From the NCBI RefSeq assembly GCF_007655135.1, contig NC_045127.1:16270699-16334698 (forward strand): 64,000 nt of DNA, in the 5' to 3' direction. The stretch comes from Punica granatum. Lineage: Eukaryota; Streptophyta; Magnoliopsida; Myrtales; Lythraceae. Numbering within the stretch: the stretch's first letter is position 1; the number at the start of each line of letters is the position of its first letter. The position numbers were made by a program, and so were the translations under genes. This document shows, in pieces, positions 49,601 through 62,467 of the stretch. The notes under the pieces were generated by a model. It did not search any database. It had not been told where the DNA came from and worked only from the letters and a program-made list of their open reading frames with translations.

Positions 49601-52107
49601 CCGTAGAGTCGGAATAGATACAACTCACTCCATCCGTCAAATCATTATTTAATGTTGTGATGACATTCAGATAAACCACCGACATACCTCTATTCATTTC
49701 CCCAGGGAGTTGCAAGGAGTCAAGCAGCCACGAGAAGGAATGCAAAGGGAACGACACCCCGAGCCAATGTGGTCTCTTTTCGATCTTAGAGTCATCCCTC
49801 TACGAGCATCGACTCAAAGAGAGGCAGTTGTAGACACCCTATTTTGGCTCGGGGAATGAGGAGGTCATCTATGCTGAAAGGAGGGACAAGGGCAAAATAG
49901 TCAAAATTGACTGAAAAATTAACCCGGGGTTGATGAGAAGCTTAAGTGGAAAAGAGCTCAGAAATGTGTAACAGAGCAAAATGACAGAAGAAGAGCAAGA
50001 AACATAGGAAAAACAGACAAAAATCAACCCCATCAAACTTAGTTAATGAAGGTTAAAGAATAGTCAAACGTCAAACTTGGTCAAAGTCAAAATCAAACTT
50101 GGCCATCGGAAGACCCAACCATATGTAACGATTGAACAATACAATACCCGTGGCATGCACTTTTTCGACAATCGAAAGCTGATCGAGTCTGATCAAGGGC
50201 AGTCAAAGTGCTAATTAGAGAAGCCAAACTAGTCAAAGGCAAGATTGGTCAACATTGGTCAACTGTTAACCAAATGTCAACCTTATCAAGGCCAATAGAG
50301 CAATTCACTCATCGGGATTCGATTCAACTTGAAGTTTTTATAGTTGATAGGGCACGTCAAGAGATCCACCTTGGAATTTTGCGGTGTCTATAACTCATCC
50401 CGTATCCCAATATATGGTTTTTCAAAGTTCTCGATTTAAAAAGTTATAACAAAACATACTGCTTCTCTGTACTTTGGGAATCAATAAAATTGTCTGGCTT
50501 AACGGAAGTAATTTGTGCCAAATTTATTTTTCCCTCGAAAATTGATGTGTGGGTGACGTTTGGGCGGAAAAATCATTTTGAGAGTTTGTCAAAGATAGGA
50601 GTTAAAATTCCCGGAATTCAGGGCATCAAAAAGGTGAATCTGAGACAGCTCTGTCAACATCTCATTTTGGCTCACCAGTTCAAGTACTGCCTATCAACGG
50701 CAATCCAGACTACGACTTGAGCATCCATACAGAAGAAAACTCGACAGAGTAGCAAATTGCTATTCATTCTCAAGTTAACACAAATAGGCAGATGAGTCAA
50801 GCACATGACAGAAGAACATATAGAATCATCCAGCAACATACATAACAAACAGGGAGCTCAGACAGAATCCAAACCAGTGTTTTCAGAATGCATCGCCAAC
50901 AGTGCTATTTTCTGCTGGTTCGCTCCACCATTAGAAAATACCCAATATTTGACTCCAAAAATCCCTTGCGGTGCCAAACAAATGAAAGGTGTCGTTGAAC
51001 ACATTTCGCAGATCATCTGCTCTATACAGAGTAATTTTCTAAATACATACAACTTTTCAGGGGAAGTCCAAAAATGCCGGTTCACCAGAGAAAAGTTAAT
51101 GCCTGATGTCAAATGCAGCCACATCCAACAATTATACAGAGCATGAGCATTACTTCAAATCGTCTCTCGGAAGTCACACCGACTCCTCGAATGACTCCCG
51201 AGCGGTAGAACAAACATACCTTTCAACGGAAAACCATATCCGGAGATTGGTCTGACAGAACATCGACAAACCAAGTTAATCATGCATTGCCCCAAAAACT
51301 ACAGCGGACACACGCAATTGGGCAAATCAAACTGCAATATCCATTTCAGTTTCCCGAATGACCTCCGAATGGCAGAAAAGACCGTTTTCAAACGAAATTC
51401 ATAACTGGAGGTCCTTTCTACGGAAACTTGACGCTGGATGGTTGGCCAACCCAGTGCCGCTTATCCAAACGCTCAATGTGAAATCCTCAGACGGAACCTC
51501 ACAATCCATCTAGGCCCTCAGAACAATGCTTTTAGGGTCTCAAATGCACTTTTTCAATCCTTCGAGGTCTGTTCTCAACGAACAAAGATCGCAGCGATCT
51601 CCAGATCATCCAAGCAATTTAGAAAGCATTCGGAGAAATCCGACTTCAGACTCCTAGGACGTCTCCGGCTTCACATTTGCAATATTGGCTACTAATTGAC
51701 AATTCACGTCAAAATAACCAATACGGAATGCAGACATGAGATGCACATTCAGAAAAAGCTAACTTTGCTCTGATAGCCTGAAACGGGCAAAATCGGCTTT
51801 TGTGCCAAAAAACCACACGAATATTCTTTTGGGCAAAATGGACAATCTTAAGCTCGTTTGAATCGTTCTCTCGTGCACAATGACAATTTGACGTTCGTCT
51901 AAGCCACAAATCTCGAACACGCAATTAATCGAGACCCAAATTTCGTCCCGAATTTCCCTCAAGACTTGTGGGGCCCACGGGCTGCCCTAGCCGCCCCATC
52001 CATTGCCCAAACCGCCCTTCTCTTTGGCTTCTTCCTCCATGCAACTTGCATTATCTTCTATAAAATATCAAGCCCACAATCCTATTCTACACTCCACCTT
52101 TATCAAT

Positions 52108-52159
52108 GTACTTGGATCTTCTTCATTAATGCATTTGATCTTCTTCATTAATGCATTTG
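52108..52159. repeat. 24-bp tandem repeat
   Basis: ATCTTCTTCATTAATGCATT followed by TG is repeated twice in tandem. Confidence 0.85.
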
Positions 52160-52868
52160 AAGAAGTCTTCATCCCCATTCTCATTAAAAATTCGGATCCC
52201 CCCTAATCAAGGGCTTAATTGCACTTTGTTTCACTTAATTACACTTAATCTTTGCCTATATATTGTCCAATTGTCATTAAGCTTAATCACAACTCACTTC
52301 ATGCCATCACTCTAGCATTTTTCACTCTTCAAAAGCTCTCAAGCTCCCTCAAGCAAACAGCAAAACCGCAGCCATCAATAGCAAGCAAAAACCAAGCAAG
52401 AACATTAAAGACTTAAGTCGGAATCATGGCATTTACCATCCTGACTTAAATCCAAACTTCACCAAACTTCATATCCCACATTTTTTTGACACCCTCTATC
52501 CATTTCCGAGCTTAGATTTTAAGTTTGAAGCCTCCAATCCATCGGAAAAGCCACCACAGAACCGAACCAGAAAAACGGGCCTTTCGAGTAAAAAATGGCA
52601 ACCCGGGTTTCAAGCCCTCCTGGGTCGGTTTGAGTTGTCAAAACCCATCAAACACCTCCCCACACAACCTTAGGGTGTCAAGGAGTCAAGAAATCTAAGA
52701 AAAACCTGTCGGTTTTAGCCCAGTAAAGAGAAACAACCCGACTGCCCAGTCGGATCGAAATTTATGACTGTCTATGCGGTTTTCTAGCAGATTGGGTCGA
52801 TCCGAGACTCTTTTCGAAAAACAACCGCCACTGTCACCTCCGAAGGTGAGTTAGGAGTCGGAAACCGT

Positions 52869-53130
52869 TGACCTTGCCTCAAAATTCCATCGGGATACAC
52901 CGTGGTGACGTCCAACCCCAAAATTGCCCAGTCGGGTCTGTTTTCCATACGTACTCTGTTTTCCGTGATCTTTGCAGAACTATACGGATCGACCCGATAA
53001 CTCTGGAAGCAAACGACCAGCACGGTCACCTAGAGGGGTCCCTTTGCTACCTAGGTCCGCTGACCTTGCCTCAAAATTCCATCGGGAGCCTCCGTGGTGA
53101 CGTCCAACCCGACTTGTGCCCAGTCGGGTC
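52869..53130. repeat. 180-bp direct duplication within the LTR region
   Basis: TTGACCTTGCCTCAAAATTC and GTGGTGACGTCCAACCC...CCCAGTCGGGTCTGT occur at about 52869-52944 and again at 53049-53132. Confidence 0.85.
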
Positions 53131-55972
53131 TGTCTGCGCCTATTCGGATCTGTTCAACTAAAAACAACCCAAACCCGACTCAACAAAGGTTCAACCCGAC
53201 TTCTAACAATCCCATCCCGCATCCCATGACTAGGTATGACCATTCCCGACTTAGATGAGTTAGGACTTTTACGTTTTCGTTGTGTTTACGAAGTTATAAG
53301 TTGATTCTATGCATGTTTTACTTTCAAGTTTTAATTTTATGCAATTTTAATGTTATATCATGCATGTTTATCATCGTTTAACGTGCTAGCATGTCGGGAA
53401 ACGTTTAAATCGAAGTCGATGAGACCGATTTAAACCCGAACGACAAAAAAGGCTCACGGGTTTCCTTTGAGGAAAGGTAACCGTGACCCCTTTGTAGGTT
53501 TTTCGGGTTATAACCGGTTTCCTTGCCCCGATTTAAGTTGTTTCCCAAATTTTATGCTTTTACCACATCCATGAAGCCGATATCGTTTTATCGATTCTAT
53601 AAATAACGTGTTTGTGCATGTTTGTATGTTTAAATGCGTTTTCCAAATCATGGCGATACCGGCATTTATTAAATACGTGTCATTTATCGTGTTTAACATT
53701 TGAGCATACGAGAAATAGTTGAAATTGGGTTAAAGAGAACGCTTGAAACCCGGAACGGGTCAAGGAAACCCACGGCTATTCCCAAGAGGAAAGAGCCGAA
53801 GGTTCCTCGACTTTATTCGGGTCAAGAACGGTCTCTTCACCTCGATAAAATCCATTTCTCGGATTTTGTGTAAATTGCAATTTTAACATTGTCGCAAATC
53901 TCGCATGCTAACAACTTTAAAATATTGTTTTTAAAGTAAAAATGCATGGATTCATGTATCGGTGACTCTTTCGGGGCCATTTGGGTTCCGAGGGTATTTT
54001 GGTCATTTTGACCAAATTATCATCGATCTTCCTAGACCCGTCTTAGTTGCCGTGTCATGAATTGTTTTCATTAAATTAAGCTTTTCGGGTATTTAGGTTT
54101 CATTCAGTGGATCAATTCATGATCTGTCTGATTGTCTATAACCTGCACATTTGCTGCATTCGGCATTTAATTTTAAACTGTAATCTACAAACGGGTTAAT
54201 CAAGACACTCACATGATTAAATCCACTTCACACTGACAAATCTTGCATAAATTGGCAATTAATTGATAACTCGCGTCGATGAGTTGTCAAATGACGTTAA
54301 TGCCCTTCTCAAAACTTGCATATCCATAATCCTGAAACGCGCAGTCCGATGTAGCATGGACGTCTAGAAAGGACTTGTGTGTCTCAACTTGAGTTTTTAC
54401 CTAATTTCAGGTAACTCAGGTCAAGATATAGAAGATCTTTTTAGATCACTTTCGGTTAGATCGACCAATTCTTTGGCTTTTTCGGGGTTCTTGCACAATC
54501 CTAAACGATCCAGGGAATTGATCGACACCGGCTACAGGCCGAGGTGGCCCGCACTGCGACGTTTCCCTTTTCTAAAAATAATTTTCAAATAAAGGGTAGA
54601 ATCGTCTTTTCACAATTCAGCGACACCCCTAGAGTTAGTTTGACAAAAACACTATAGTATCAGGATAAGAATAGGCTACCTATTCAGGTGCAAGTTCATC
54701 TGCGAAGCCTTTTCTAATCCACTAATGAGTTTCTGTCATCCTATCGTAGACTCGGGTAACTAGAACGGTTATCTCTATCACAAAACATGTAAAATGCTGA
54801 TTAACGTTTCACTCGACCTAACCAAACACTAGATAATGGTTAGGTGGAACTATGGGTTCCAAATCTAGAGTCAAAACACGAGTTTGGCTAATTCAGTATC
54901 ATACTAAAGAACAACTTTAAAAGCAATTCACATATAAAGGACTCGACTACAGACACCATGTCTGTCAGAACCTTGAAATAAAGCCGACTGCAAAATGTTT
55001 TACACGTGATTGCTTGTTTAACATATGGCTTTTGCTTGCAAAAACACCCCTAGGTTAATAATCTGTTAATCCACGTACACTCGGTAATAATAAACACATT
55101 GTCTGCAATATGCATGTTGTTTGTTACTTTTCCGTTATTGCTTGTCCATGCAAGTCGAGCCTGACTCATAGGACGCATTGCACTTAGGGTTCAACTCCCT
55201 AATCATCAGTCACGGGGTCCAACGCCCTATTCACTGAGAGCGCTTGAATTTCAGTTTTTCAGTATTTCCCTGAACTCACGGTGAGTCGGAGAGGAATAAT
55301 AACCGAAAGCAAATCGATTGCGATTCGACCAGTTGTAATTTGTATTTATTGTTTTTCTAAGAGCATTGTAAGGATTTTACTTTGTACATTCATTATGTAA
55401 GAATCCCAGTCTGTGAGCGAATGGTCCGAGAGTCGAACTAATCGAATCGGTCCAATGCTTGCCCAGGCAAGAGTAATCCCAAGATTTTGCGGTTTCGGTT
55501 CACGCAAGAATTCAAACATTATAGTTTGATGAACTGTAATGCAAGATTGTGAATCGATTCACTGACACACGGTCTACTTCTCTCTCGTCTTCTCAACCGA
55601 CATCGTTTAGTTCACCGAATTTTCAGTGTCAAAACGTGTATGCCGAGTGCAGCTTAATTCACGCGGTAAATAAAAATAACAAACCTAGCAAACCAGAATA
55701 CCGAAAGGGCGTGAGGGATATAGGCTCGCATGTAACATGAACCCCCGAGCTCAGACTTTCCGACATAGACCAATGCCTTAGCAAAACTAGGTGTTCCATA
55801 CCCCTAGACCCGGGTAATTTATCTGCCCTCGACCTTTTTCGGAAAATGATAAGTGGCCACTTCTTCTCACGCGTGTCCGTCACGCATCCTCGAGAAGGAG
55901 AACACTCCTAAGCCGCGGGATCCAATAGCGCGCATGCGAGCCATGACGAGAGTCCACATTCGGGTTCGTACA

Positions 55973-56965
55973 AGCTCAATTGAGGATATAAATGGACATT
56001 TTGGGTTTGATTTGGATCCAATTGGGGCAATTCTTGAGGCCATGACGGATGTAATTGACTTAGGATCGATTTGGTGGATATCTCGCCCTGAGATTCTATT
56101 AGGAAGATAACATATAATTAATTACGATTAACAATGTATAGAACTTTCAATTTTATTAAAATGATGTTTTTTTATATGTAAATTGATGATTGTGTTAGAA
56201 TATTCAACGAATTAATAATATATAAAATTGATATGCCATTTTGACATTAGAGAAGAGTAAGCATAATCCCAGAAAAATAAAACAGTCCGTACAACGCTCC
56301 TGGAGTAGCTAGTTAATGGGTATAAGAATCATATTCATTTCGTGGTCCCAAATTTTAAAGGAGCAAGAGCATAAGATATTTAACCGAGTCCACGGAACAC
56401 AAACTAGTTGGGTGCAATTATACAACTAGCTAGTCCTTTTTGGCATAATTAAGAAACAAACTGGTTTTGATTAATTAGGCTGCCATTGGTTTGATCTGAT
56501 CAAAGGAACCTCGTTGTATTGATTTGATTGTCTAGGGATAGGGCCGTTTAGGATTGGTTGATAGAATTGATTTAGAGGTATGATTTTTGAAGAGTTCCTA
56601 CGCCGAGTACCGGTTCAATACTCCTCTTAGCAGTGCTTCTCTATGTACCGGTCTCTATATGGACTGTGCTATGCTCTGCTTCCGATTTTCACTGGGGTCC
56701 AAGTGTAGTCTTAAGAGGTTTAGAATGTTTACAGCATCTGGATAATTTTTGCAATTGTATCTAGATTCAAATAATATGTTTTAGTCGCATGTTATCTTTC
56801 TTTATAGTGATTTAAATGGACCTGCTATATTTACTGTCTCTGTAATATGCCTTCTTAGATAATTTCCTCCTTGTACTTGTTTTTGTGATCAATGGACATT
56901 CATTGATTTTTCAAGAAAAGAAATTAAGGAAGGGATAAATCATTCAAAGGAGGAATCCAAAAAAG

Positions 56966-57006
<41 letters not shown>

Positions 57007-57120
57007 GACGTAACTGGGACTATAAAAGAAAAAGGGACCAACTATCAATTGATGATCAATTATCTAGTCGCAGTATTCCCTTAGCTGTTGTCCTCAATTT
57101 TGAGCTTGTCCATATATTTC
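55973..57120. other. intergenic DNA
   Basis: Contains an AT then GT microsatellite (about 56967-57005). An open frame running out of the LTR to 56110 has no recognised motif. Confidence 0.5.
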
Positions 57121-57123
57121 TTA

Positions 57124-57360
57124 GGTCATTTGGATTCAGAAACAAAAAATTTTAATTTTAACTTTAATTTTAACTCAACACACTACACAACAAAAACACA
57201 CATTTCCTAAGTTAAAAATTTTAACTTTAACTTTAACTTAACACACTACACAACAAAAACACACGTTTTCCAAGTTAAATTTATAATCACATCTCATTTG
57301 TCATTTTTCACAATCAAAATAAAAATCAAAGTTACTTTAACTCTGAATCCAAATGCACCC
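57124..57360. mobile_element. Tourist-like (PIF/Harbinger) MITE
   Basis: The ends GGTCATTTGGATTCAGA and TCTGAATCCAAATGCACCC are inverted repeats. TTA is duplicated on both sides (57121-57123 and 57361-57363), the PIF/Harbinger target signature. The 237-bp core contains a block (ACACACTACACAACAAAAAC) twice in tandem. No coding capacity. Confidence 0.85.
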
Positions 57361-57402
57361 TTACACTTTCTCCCCCTTAGAGTATGATCAATAGAATACG
57401 AA

Positions 57403-58011
57403 CAAAAAAAAACACTTTTAATCATTAATCTTTGGCCTTTTTGTCATTTTAAGTCTAAATTTCTTTTTTAGCATTCTTGTCCTCAACCTTTCATAGTTTT
57501 GTCACTTTAATCCTACCGTCACATTTTTCGTTAAAGAATGCTAAATTGGATTTTGAAATCAATAGGAGAAAATCACGTGCCACATAATATTGATTTAATA
57601 TTTTTCAAAATAAATATTAAATTTTCAGATATTAAGAAAATGTGGTTCGAAGTCGAAGAGGGAGGAGGTGGTGGAGGCATTGGCTGGCAACCTTGACCCC
57701 ACCTCGAAGGAGGACGCTAGCGACCTTTGAGGAAGTTGACAACCTCGGAGGTGGGTTAGGAGCCGTAGGTCGATGCCCTCAACCCCTCCCTCCCTCTCCC
57801 GCGGTTCCCTTCTTGAAATGTGTTTTTAATTAAAGAAAATATTAAAATAAAAAATGAAAATCCACATCAGTAACTTTTAACAAAAAAAGGTGACGGTAGA
57901 ATCGAAGTGGCAAAAATGTGGAAGGTTAAAGACAAATATGGAAAAAAAAAAGATTTAGGACTAAAATGACAAAAGCATGAAAACATAAGGACCAGAAGTA
58001 TTTTTTTTCTT
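57403..58011. mobile_element. fold-back element with about 110-bp inverted ends and GC-rich core
   Basis: The left arm (TTTTTGTCATTTTAAGTC ... CTACCGTCACATTTTTCGTT, about 57403-57535) is mirrored at about 57875-58011 (AAAAAGGTGACGGTAG ... GACTAAAATGACAAAAGC). The core includes a GC-rich stretch (57640-57810) unlike the arms, with an open frame of 63 codons. It fits a non-autonomous Mutator-type element that has captured foreign DNA. No target-site duplication was confirmed. Confidence 0.6.
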
Positions 58012-59918
58012 AATGTATTTAATTAACAATTAATTGATATTCTAATCCTTGTAGTACAGGATTTTTCTTTACAGAACTATATGGTTATCTTTATTAAAAA
58101 GAGTTGTTATTCTTTTAGATAAATTTGCTTTTTGAAAAACAATCAAAATAATTGCGCAAAATATTTCCTGGAAATCACTTTGACTATAATTGCCTTACCT
58201 AACTTGAATTATCCATATTCATATGAAGATCAATACGATAAATGGAAGTACATTTATTTGGAAACATTTTAAATAAGGAACAACAAAAAAACCAAAACTT
58301 TTCACATTTTAATGGTTTTAGGACGAACTTTTTTTGGCATAAAAAATTGCAAAAAATGCTAACATCAATATTTCCGATAATTTTAAAGGAAATTGCTGAT
58401 GTGTATTTGATGGTGCCGCATGGCTCAAGGTGAGTACCCGAGTGGGTCCCAAATGTTTTTTAAATAAAGATTATTATGAAAAATAAAAAAATGAAAAAAA
58501 ATTGAGTAATTTTAAAAATATATCATATCTTAAACTACATGTAATAATATATAATTAAATTTCTTGCAAAATGAAAAGTTTTCTCGATAATAGGAAAAAA
58601 TTCCTATATATATATATATAAATATATATATATATAATTGTTCGAGTTTAATGTGTCATACGCCTTAAATACAAGACATATAATTTTGAACCTTCACCAA
58701 TGAAAATTGCTTCCTTTAACCATGGGGCCAACTCTATTGGATTTATATTGTAGGATTATTATTATTCGCGTTTTTACTAGACTAGATTATGTATTTTGAT
58801 CCCACTGATGATTTCTACTATTTATTAGGTCTACTTTGTAAAATATGTAGTTTTTAACCTACTTTTTCTTCATATCTATTATGTGTTAATTACCTATTTT
58901 TGATCCTATAAAAATTGACAATAAACTACTCCGCAGCGCGTGGGTATCAACTAGTTTAAACTAAAATATGAATTACATAACTGTTGTCATTAATTGTTCT
59001 ATTTGGAACTACTTAACTGTTGTCATCAATAGTTGTATTTGTCATTGATTGTGGTACTTAATTTCAAAATCTCACGTAAACTAGCTCAAGACACGATGCC
59101 CGCAAAATAACAATATGTAGAAACAAATCAACAACATTTGTTGATGTTGCCATTTGTGTGTTTCTTTCAATTCAATCAGTGAATGAAAGGGAAAAAAAAA
59201 GAAAAAGAAAAAGAAAAAAAGGAAAAAGGAAAAGAAAGAAAAGCCCAATGTTCATTGAGGATTATGTTGAACATTAATTTCCAGGACATGACACTTAAAT
59301 AATTCCACCGCGTAATGATAGATTACCATAATCAATGTGTCATTTGGATCAGGAGGTCGACTTTCCCAGTCAGCATGAAAGAGCACGACGTTTCTGGCTG
59401 ACCACATACGAATTCCCAGTACACATAATATAATACTGCGATATAATTCTATGGGTAAATTATTAGATTATCAACATCAAAATAATTTCGATAAGGATCA
59501 GCTGATGATTGGCCTTAGATAAGGATAAAGGATATGGAATTTCCAATAATTTCAATCTATAATAACTTTATATGATTGAATTATGATAATCCGTAGGATC
59601 CATTTCTTTTGTGCTGAAACCTTCTTCGTATTTGGACAATTTCTCTTTTCATATATTTCACAAGACACGCCTCATAAAAAATTTACAGAATACAACAACA
59701 CTTGCCTTTATCTTGATACCGAGAGATTTTGATTTTGGTTCATTTCAGTAGGGCTTTCCGCGGTTGATTTGCCTTTTGCTCTCAATTATTTAGGTTCATT
59801 AACTTCCTCTATAATTATTAAAAAAAAGTGAGAAATTATACAACACATATAGCTAATTTTAATGCGAACTTATTTTCCTAACTCAAATGCAATATATTTT
59901 TATTTAAATCTTTTTTTT
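58012..59918. other. intergenic DNA with a possible Helitron 3' end
   Basis: AT microsatellite at about 58607-58636 and a purine-rich GAAAAA tract at about 59189-59240. At 58931-58955 CCGCAGCGCGTGGGTATCAA then CTAGT looks like a Helitron 3' terminus. No gene was found. Confidence 0.4.
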
Positions 59919-60470
59919 TTTGGTAAATACCACACAATCTTATAGTTTTGTAAAATACTACGCGACCCCTTCTCCTTAAAATAGGGCACTCCCCCCCCCC
60001 CCCCCCGCGGCCGTATTTGCTAATTTGGCAGCTGATACAGTGCCACATCCCACATGTGTTATCTTGCTGACGTGGCATCCACAATAAATATTTTCAAAAA
60101 GAATAATTTGATTTTTTTCAAAAAAATAAAAATAAGAGTAAGAAAATAAAAATTGCTGGAGGGAAAAGGGGCGATGGGTCCTCACTGGCCATCGACGTTG
60201 GTCCCCACTGGACCCTTCAAGACAAAACCGTCGGCCACCGGGACCGGCGGAGACCTCCCACAGCCCTCCTCCTTTTTCGCCTCTATGCAATAGTTCTTCT
60301 TTATTTATTATATTTTTTAAAAGAAAATTGTCTTTATATTTGGGAAGATATATTAAGGATGCCACGCTAGGAAGTCCGAACATGTGGTGTTGCATTAGCT
60401 ACCAAATCATGCAATGGTGTTAAGTGTCCTATTTTAAACATAGGAATGCTCGTGGTATTTACCCTTTTTA
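59919..60470. mobile_element. fold-back element with diverged inverted ends and GC-rich core
   Basis: Left GGTAAATACCACACAATC...AAAATAGGGCACT...GACGTGGCATCC is mirrored on the right by GGATGCCACGCTAG...AGTGTCCTATTTT...GTGGTATTTACCC. Between them is a GC-rich segment (about 60155-60290). An 18-C run is at 59989-60006. It fits a non-autonomous DNA transposon with a captured core. Target-site duplication is unresolved because of poly-T flanks. Confidence 0.6.
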
Positions 60471-62200
60471 TGTAAACTAATGTAATAGTACGTGCATAGC
60501 ACATGCATTATGTTTGTTTTTTCTTACGATGACGTGGCTTCACAATCAAGATAATACATAAAAAATTCATAAGAAATAATTCACTCTAAATAATAAATTA
60601 TTCGTGGATATAAAAAAATATGATGATATTTATATTAGTAAATATAGCATATCATATACAATCAAGGACTCACATTCTCAAGCTGCAATAACATAGGACA
60701 ATGGGACTTTCTCAACAATTAATAGGATCTTTCTGTCCAGGTTTCGAGCATCGATAAAACTGCCGAACAGAGCATTAAGACGATCATTTTCAAAGGTGAG
60801 GTAAAAGTATAATATAGCGCAAGCCCAGCATAGTACATTGTTTCATTAGGCTAGGCAAACCTACAATCTGACATAAGTATCTGTAGATTCAACACTTTAG
60901 TCAAATGATGTCATATGCGATTGAGGGAGTACAAGTACAATCAATGATTAATACTGACATCTACATTTTAATAAAATTTATCAATGACTTTAAATTTAAA
61001 ATTTCAAAGCAAATTCATGGATTCAAAGAGCTCATACTTCAGCATACAAATATAATTCCAGATGTTCAAACAATCGACTCGTGATTTAACATGCATGACA
61101 CTCTAAGGTAGCATATCATTTGAATTCTCTACCAGTTCACCACGTTATATGGACTAATAAGGAAGTTCATCTGCTATTACTTGTCTTCTTTAGCTACAAA
61201 CAAAATGGCCGTGCACATACTTTCCTGCTCTAGAGAGAATGTGCTCCATTCATATAAAACAACCACCTTCTTGTGCTTTCAGAACTTATCTCTGTTGGAG
61301 ACAATTGGAGCTTGCTAATGTGAATTGGTTGCTGTCATCCCATTAATGAATTGGTCCACCAAAGAATTTTGTCCCCCATCAGAAATAAAAGTAGAGATAA
61401 AGTTCAATTCTAACATAAATGAAACAAACATAATCAAGGTACGTCGAGAATGAAGAGAAAAGAAATTTATGCTTGCATACTATCTACTGATACAAACACA
61501 AGATGACCACTTCTTTGAAGACATGTACAACAAGAAAAACTGCAATATCAACATTTGCAGTTGATGCAATAATATCAAACCAAGAGTGAGGCCTGTGAGC
61601 AAGTTCGCATCTAATGATGCCGCTGAAAGAAAATCTTGCCAGCTATTGGAACTCTCTATCAGGTTTATCATGAAATCCTGACTCGTAAAAGTGGAATATC
61701 GATAGAATCGCTTGGTTACAAGTCTGCATTGAACTCGATTTTTTTAAGGGAAAAAAATTAATTATATTCAATACCGTGGCAGGTGTGGGATAGAACATGA
61801 TAAACTGAACACAGAAGGCAATCGTAACAAGATTTCAACAATTATTCTATGCCCTTCCTGCCTCGCCTCCAAAAAGACTGGGAATTCGTTAAACTCTTAA
61901 TGTATTTTGTGGTTTATGAATGTGACGCAGCGGAACTAAGGAACAATTGTAATCTATTGATTCGCGCACGAATGTCAGAAAACAATCTTCTATAACTTAT
62001 TGAAAAAATATTCTATACCGAATTTGAAAAAATAGAGAAAATATTCTCTCGAAATTTTATTCATTCAAAAAATTAAATTCCTTTAGTCCTAGGGTAAATA
62101 GGAATAAACGAAATTGCAACAAAGGAAATAAAGTATTTTAGGAAAAAGGAAATAAACTATTTTAGGGAATTGCAATAAAAGAAATAATTGTTTTCCTAAA
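60471..62200. other. intergenic or unresolved region
   Basis: No gene could be assigned. The minus-strand frame at 60678-60840 (C-terminal LIVEKVPLSYVIAA then stop) and a hydrophobic frame at 61480-61671 look protein-like but lack a convincing start, splice sites or family. A GTGCATAGCAC hairpin at 60492-60502 resembles the subterminal hairpin of Helitrons. The right part (61900-62200) looks like retroelement debris. Confidence 0.35.
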
Positions 62201-62467
62201 ATACGCAAAAACGTCCAAATAACATAAAATTGTCTATTTGAAACCCCAAAATTTTCCATTTGGCTCCAAGTGTTGTTTCCCTCGAGATAGTGTCGTCAGA
62301 ATCTATTTTTCTCAAAACACCAATTTGCCACGTCTTCTGCCGCATCATTCTCCCATGGGTAGAGAGAATTCGCCCTAGAAGTCCAGAGATAAAATTATTC
62401 GCACAAACATACACATCTTCGATACTTGACTGGAAACCGATGTCAGCCCATGCTCCAGAACGGATGA

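Larger units (their letters stand above)
49829..55972 (+). repeat. very long Ty3/gypsy-type (Tat/Ogre-like) LTR region
   Basis: A purine-rich tract (AAAGAGAGGCAG, 49816-49827) precedes TGTAGACACCCTATTTTGG, a typical gypsy LTR start. The region ends near 55972 with GGGTTCGTACA after the GC-rich block CTCACGCGTGTCCGTCACGC. The interior is non-coding and of uniform composition, with repeated CCCGACT and GGGTTT blocks. A possible promoter (CCTATATATTG) is at about 52255. The 6.1-kb length would be extreme but is known for Tat/Ogre LTRs. No target-site duplication flanks it (GCAGT versus AGCTC). A TGGCcACTTCTTC sequence at about 55852 resembles the Ogre Arg-tRNA primer site, so the LTR may end there. 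No gag-pol is adjacent. Confidence 0.45.

Noticed and set aside
49829..55972. Solo LTR with target-site duplication
   Set aside because: The five bases on either side (GCAGT and AGCTC) do not match, so a clean solo LTR cannot be claimed.
59189..59240. Polypurine tract of an LTR element
   Set aside because: It is a simple GAAAAA microsatellite with no LTR start following.
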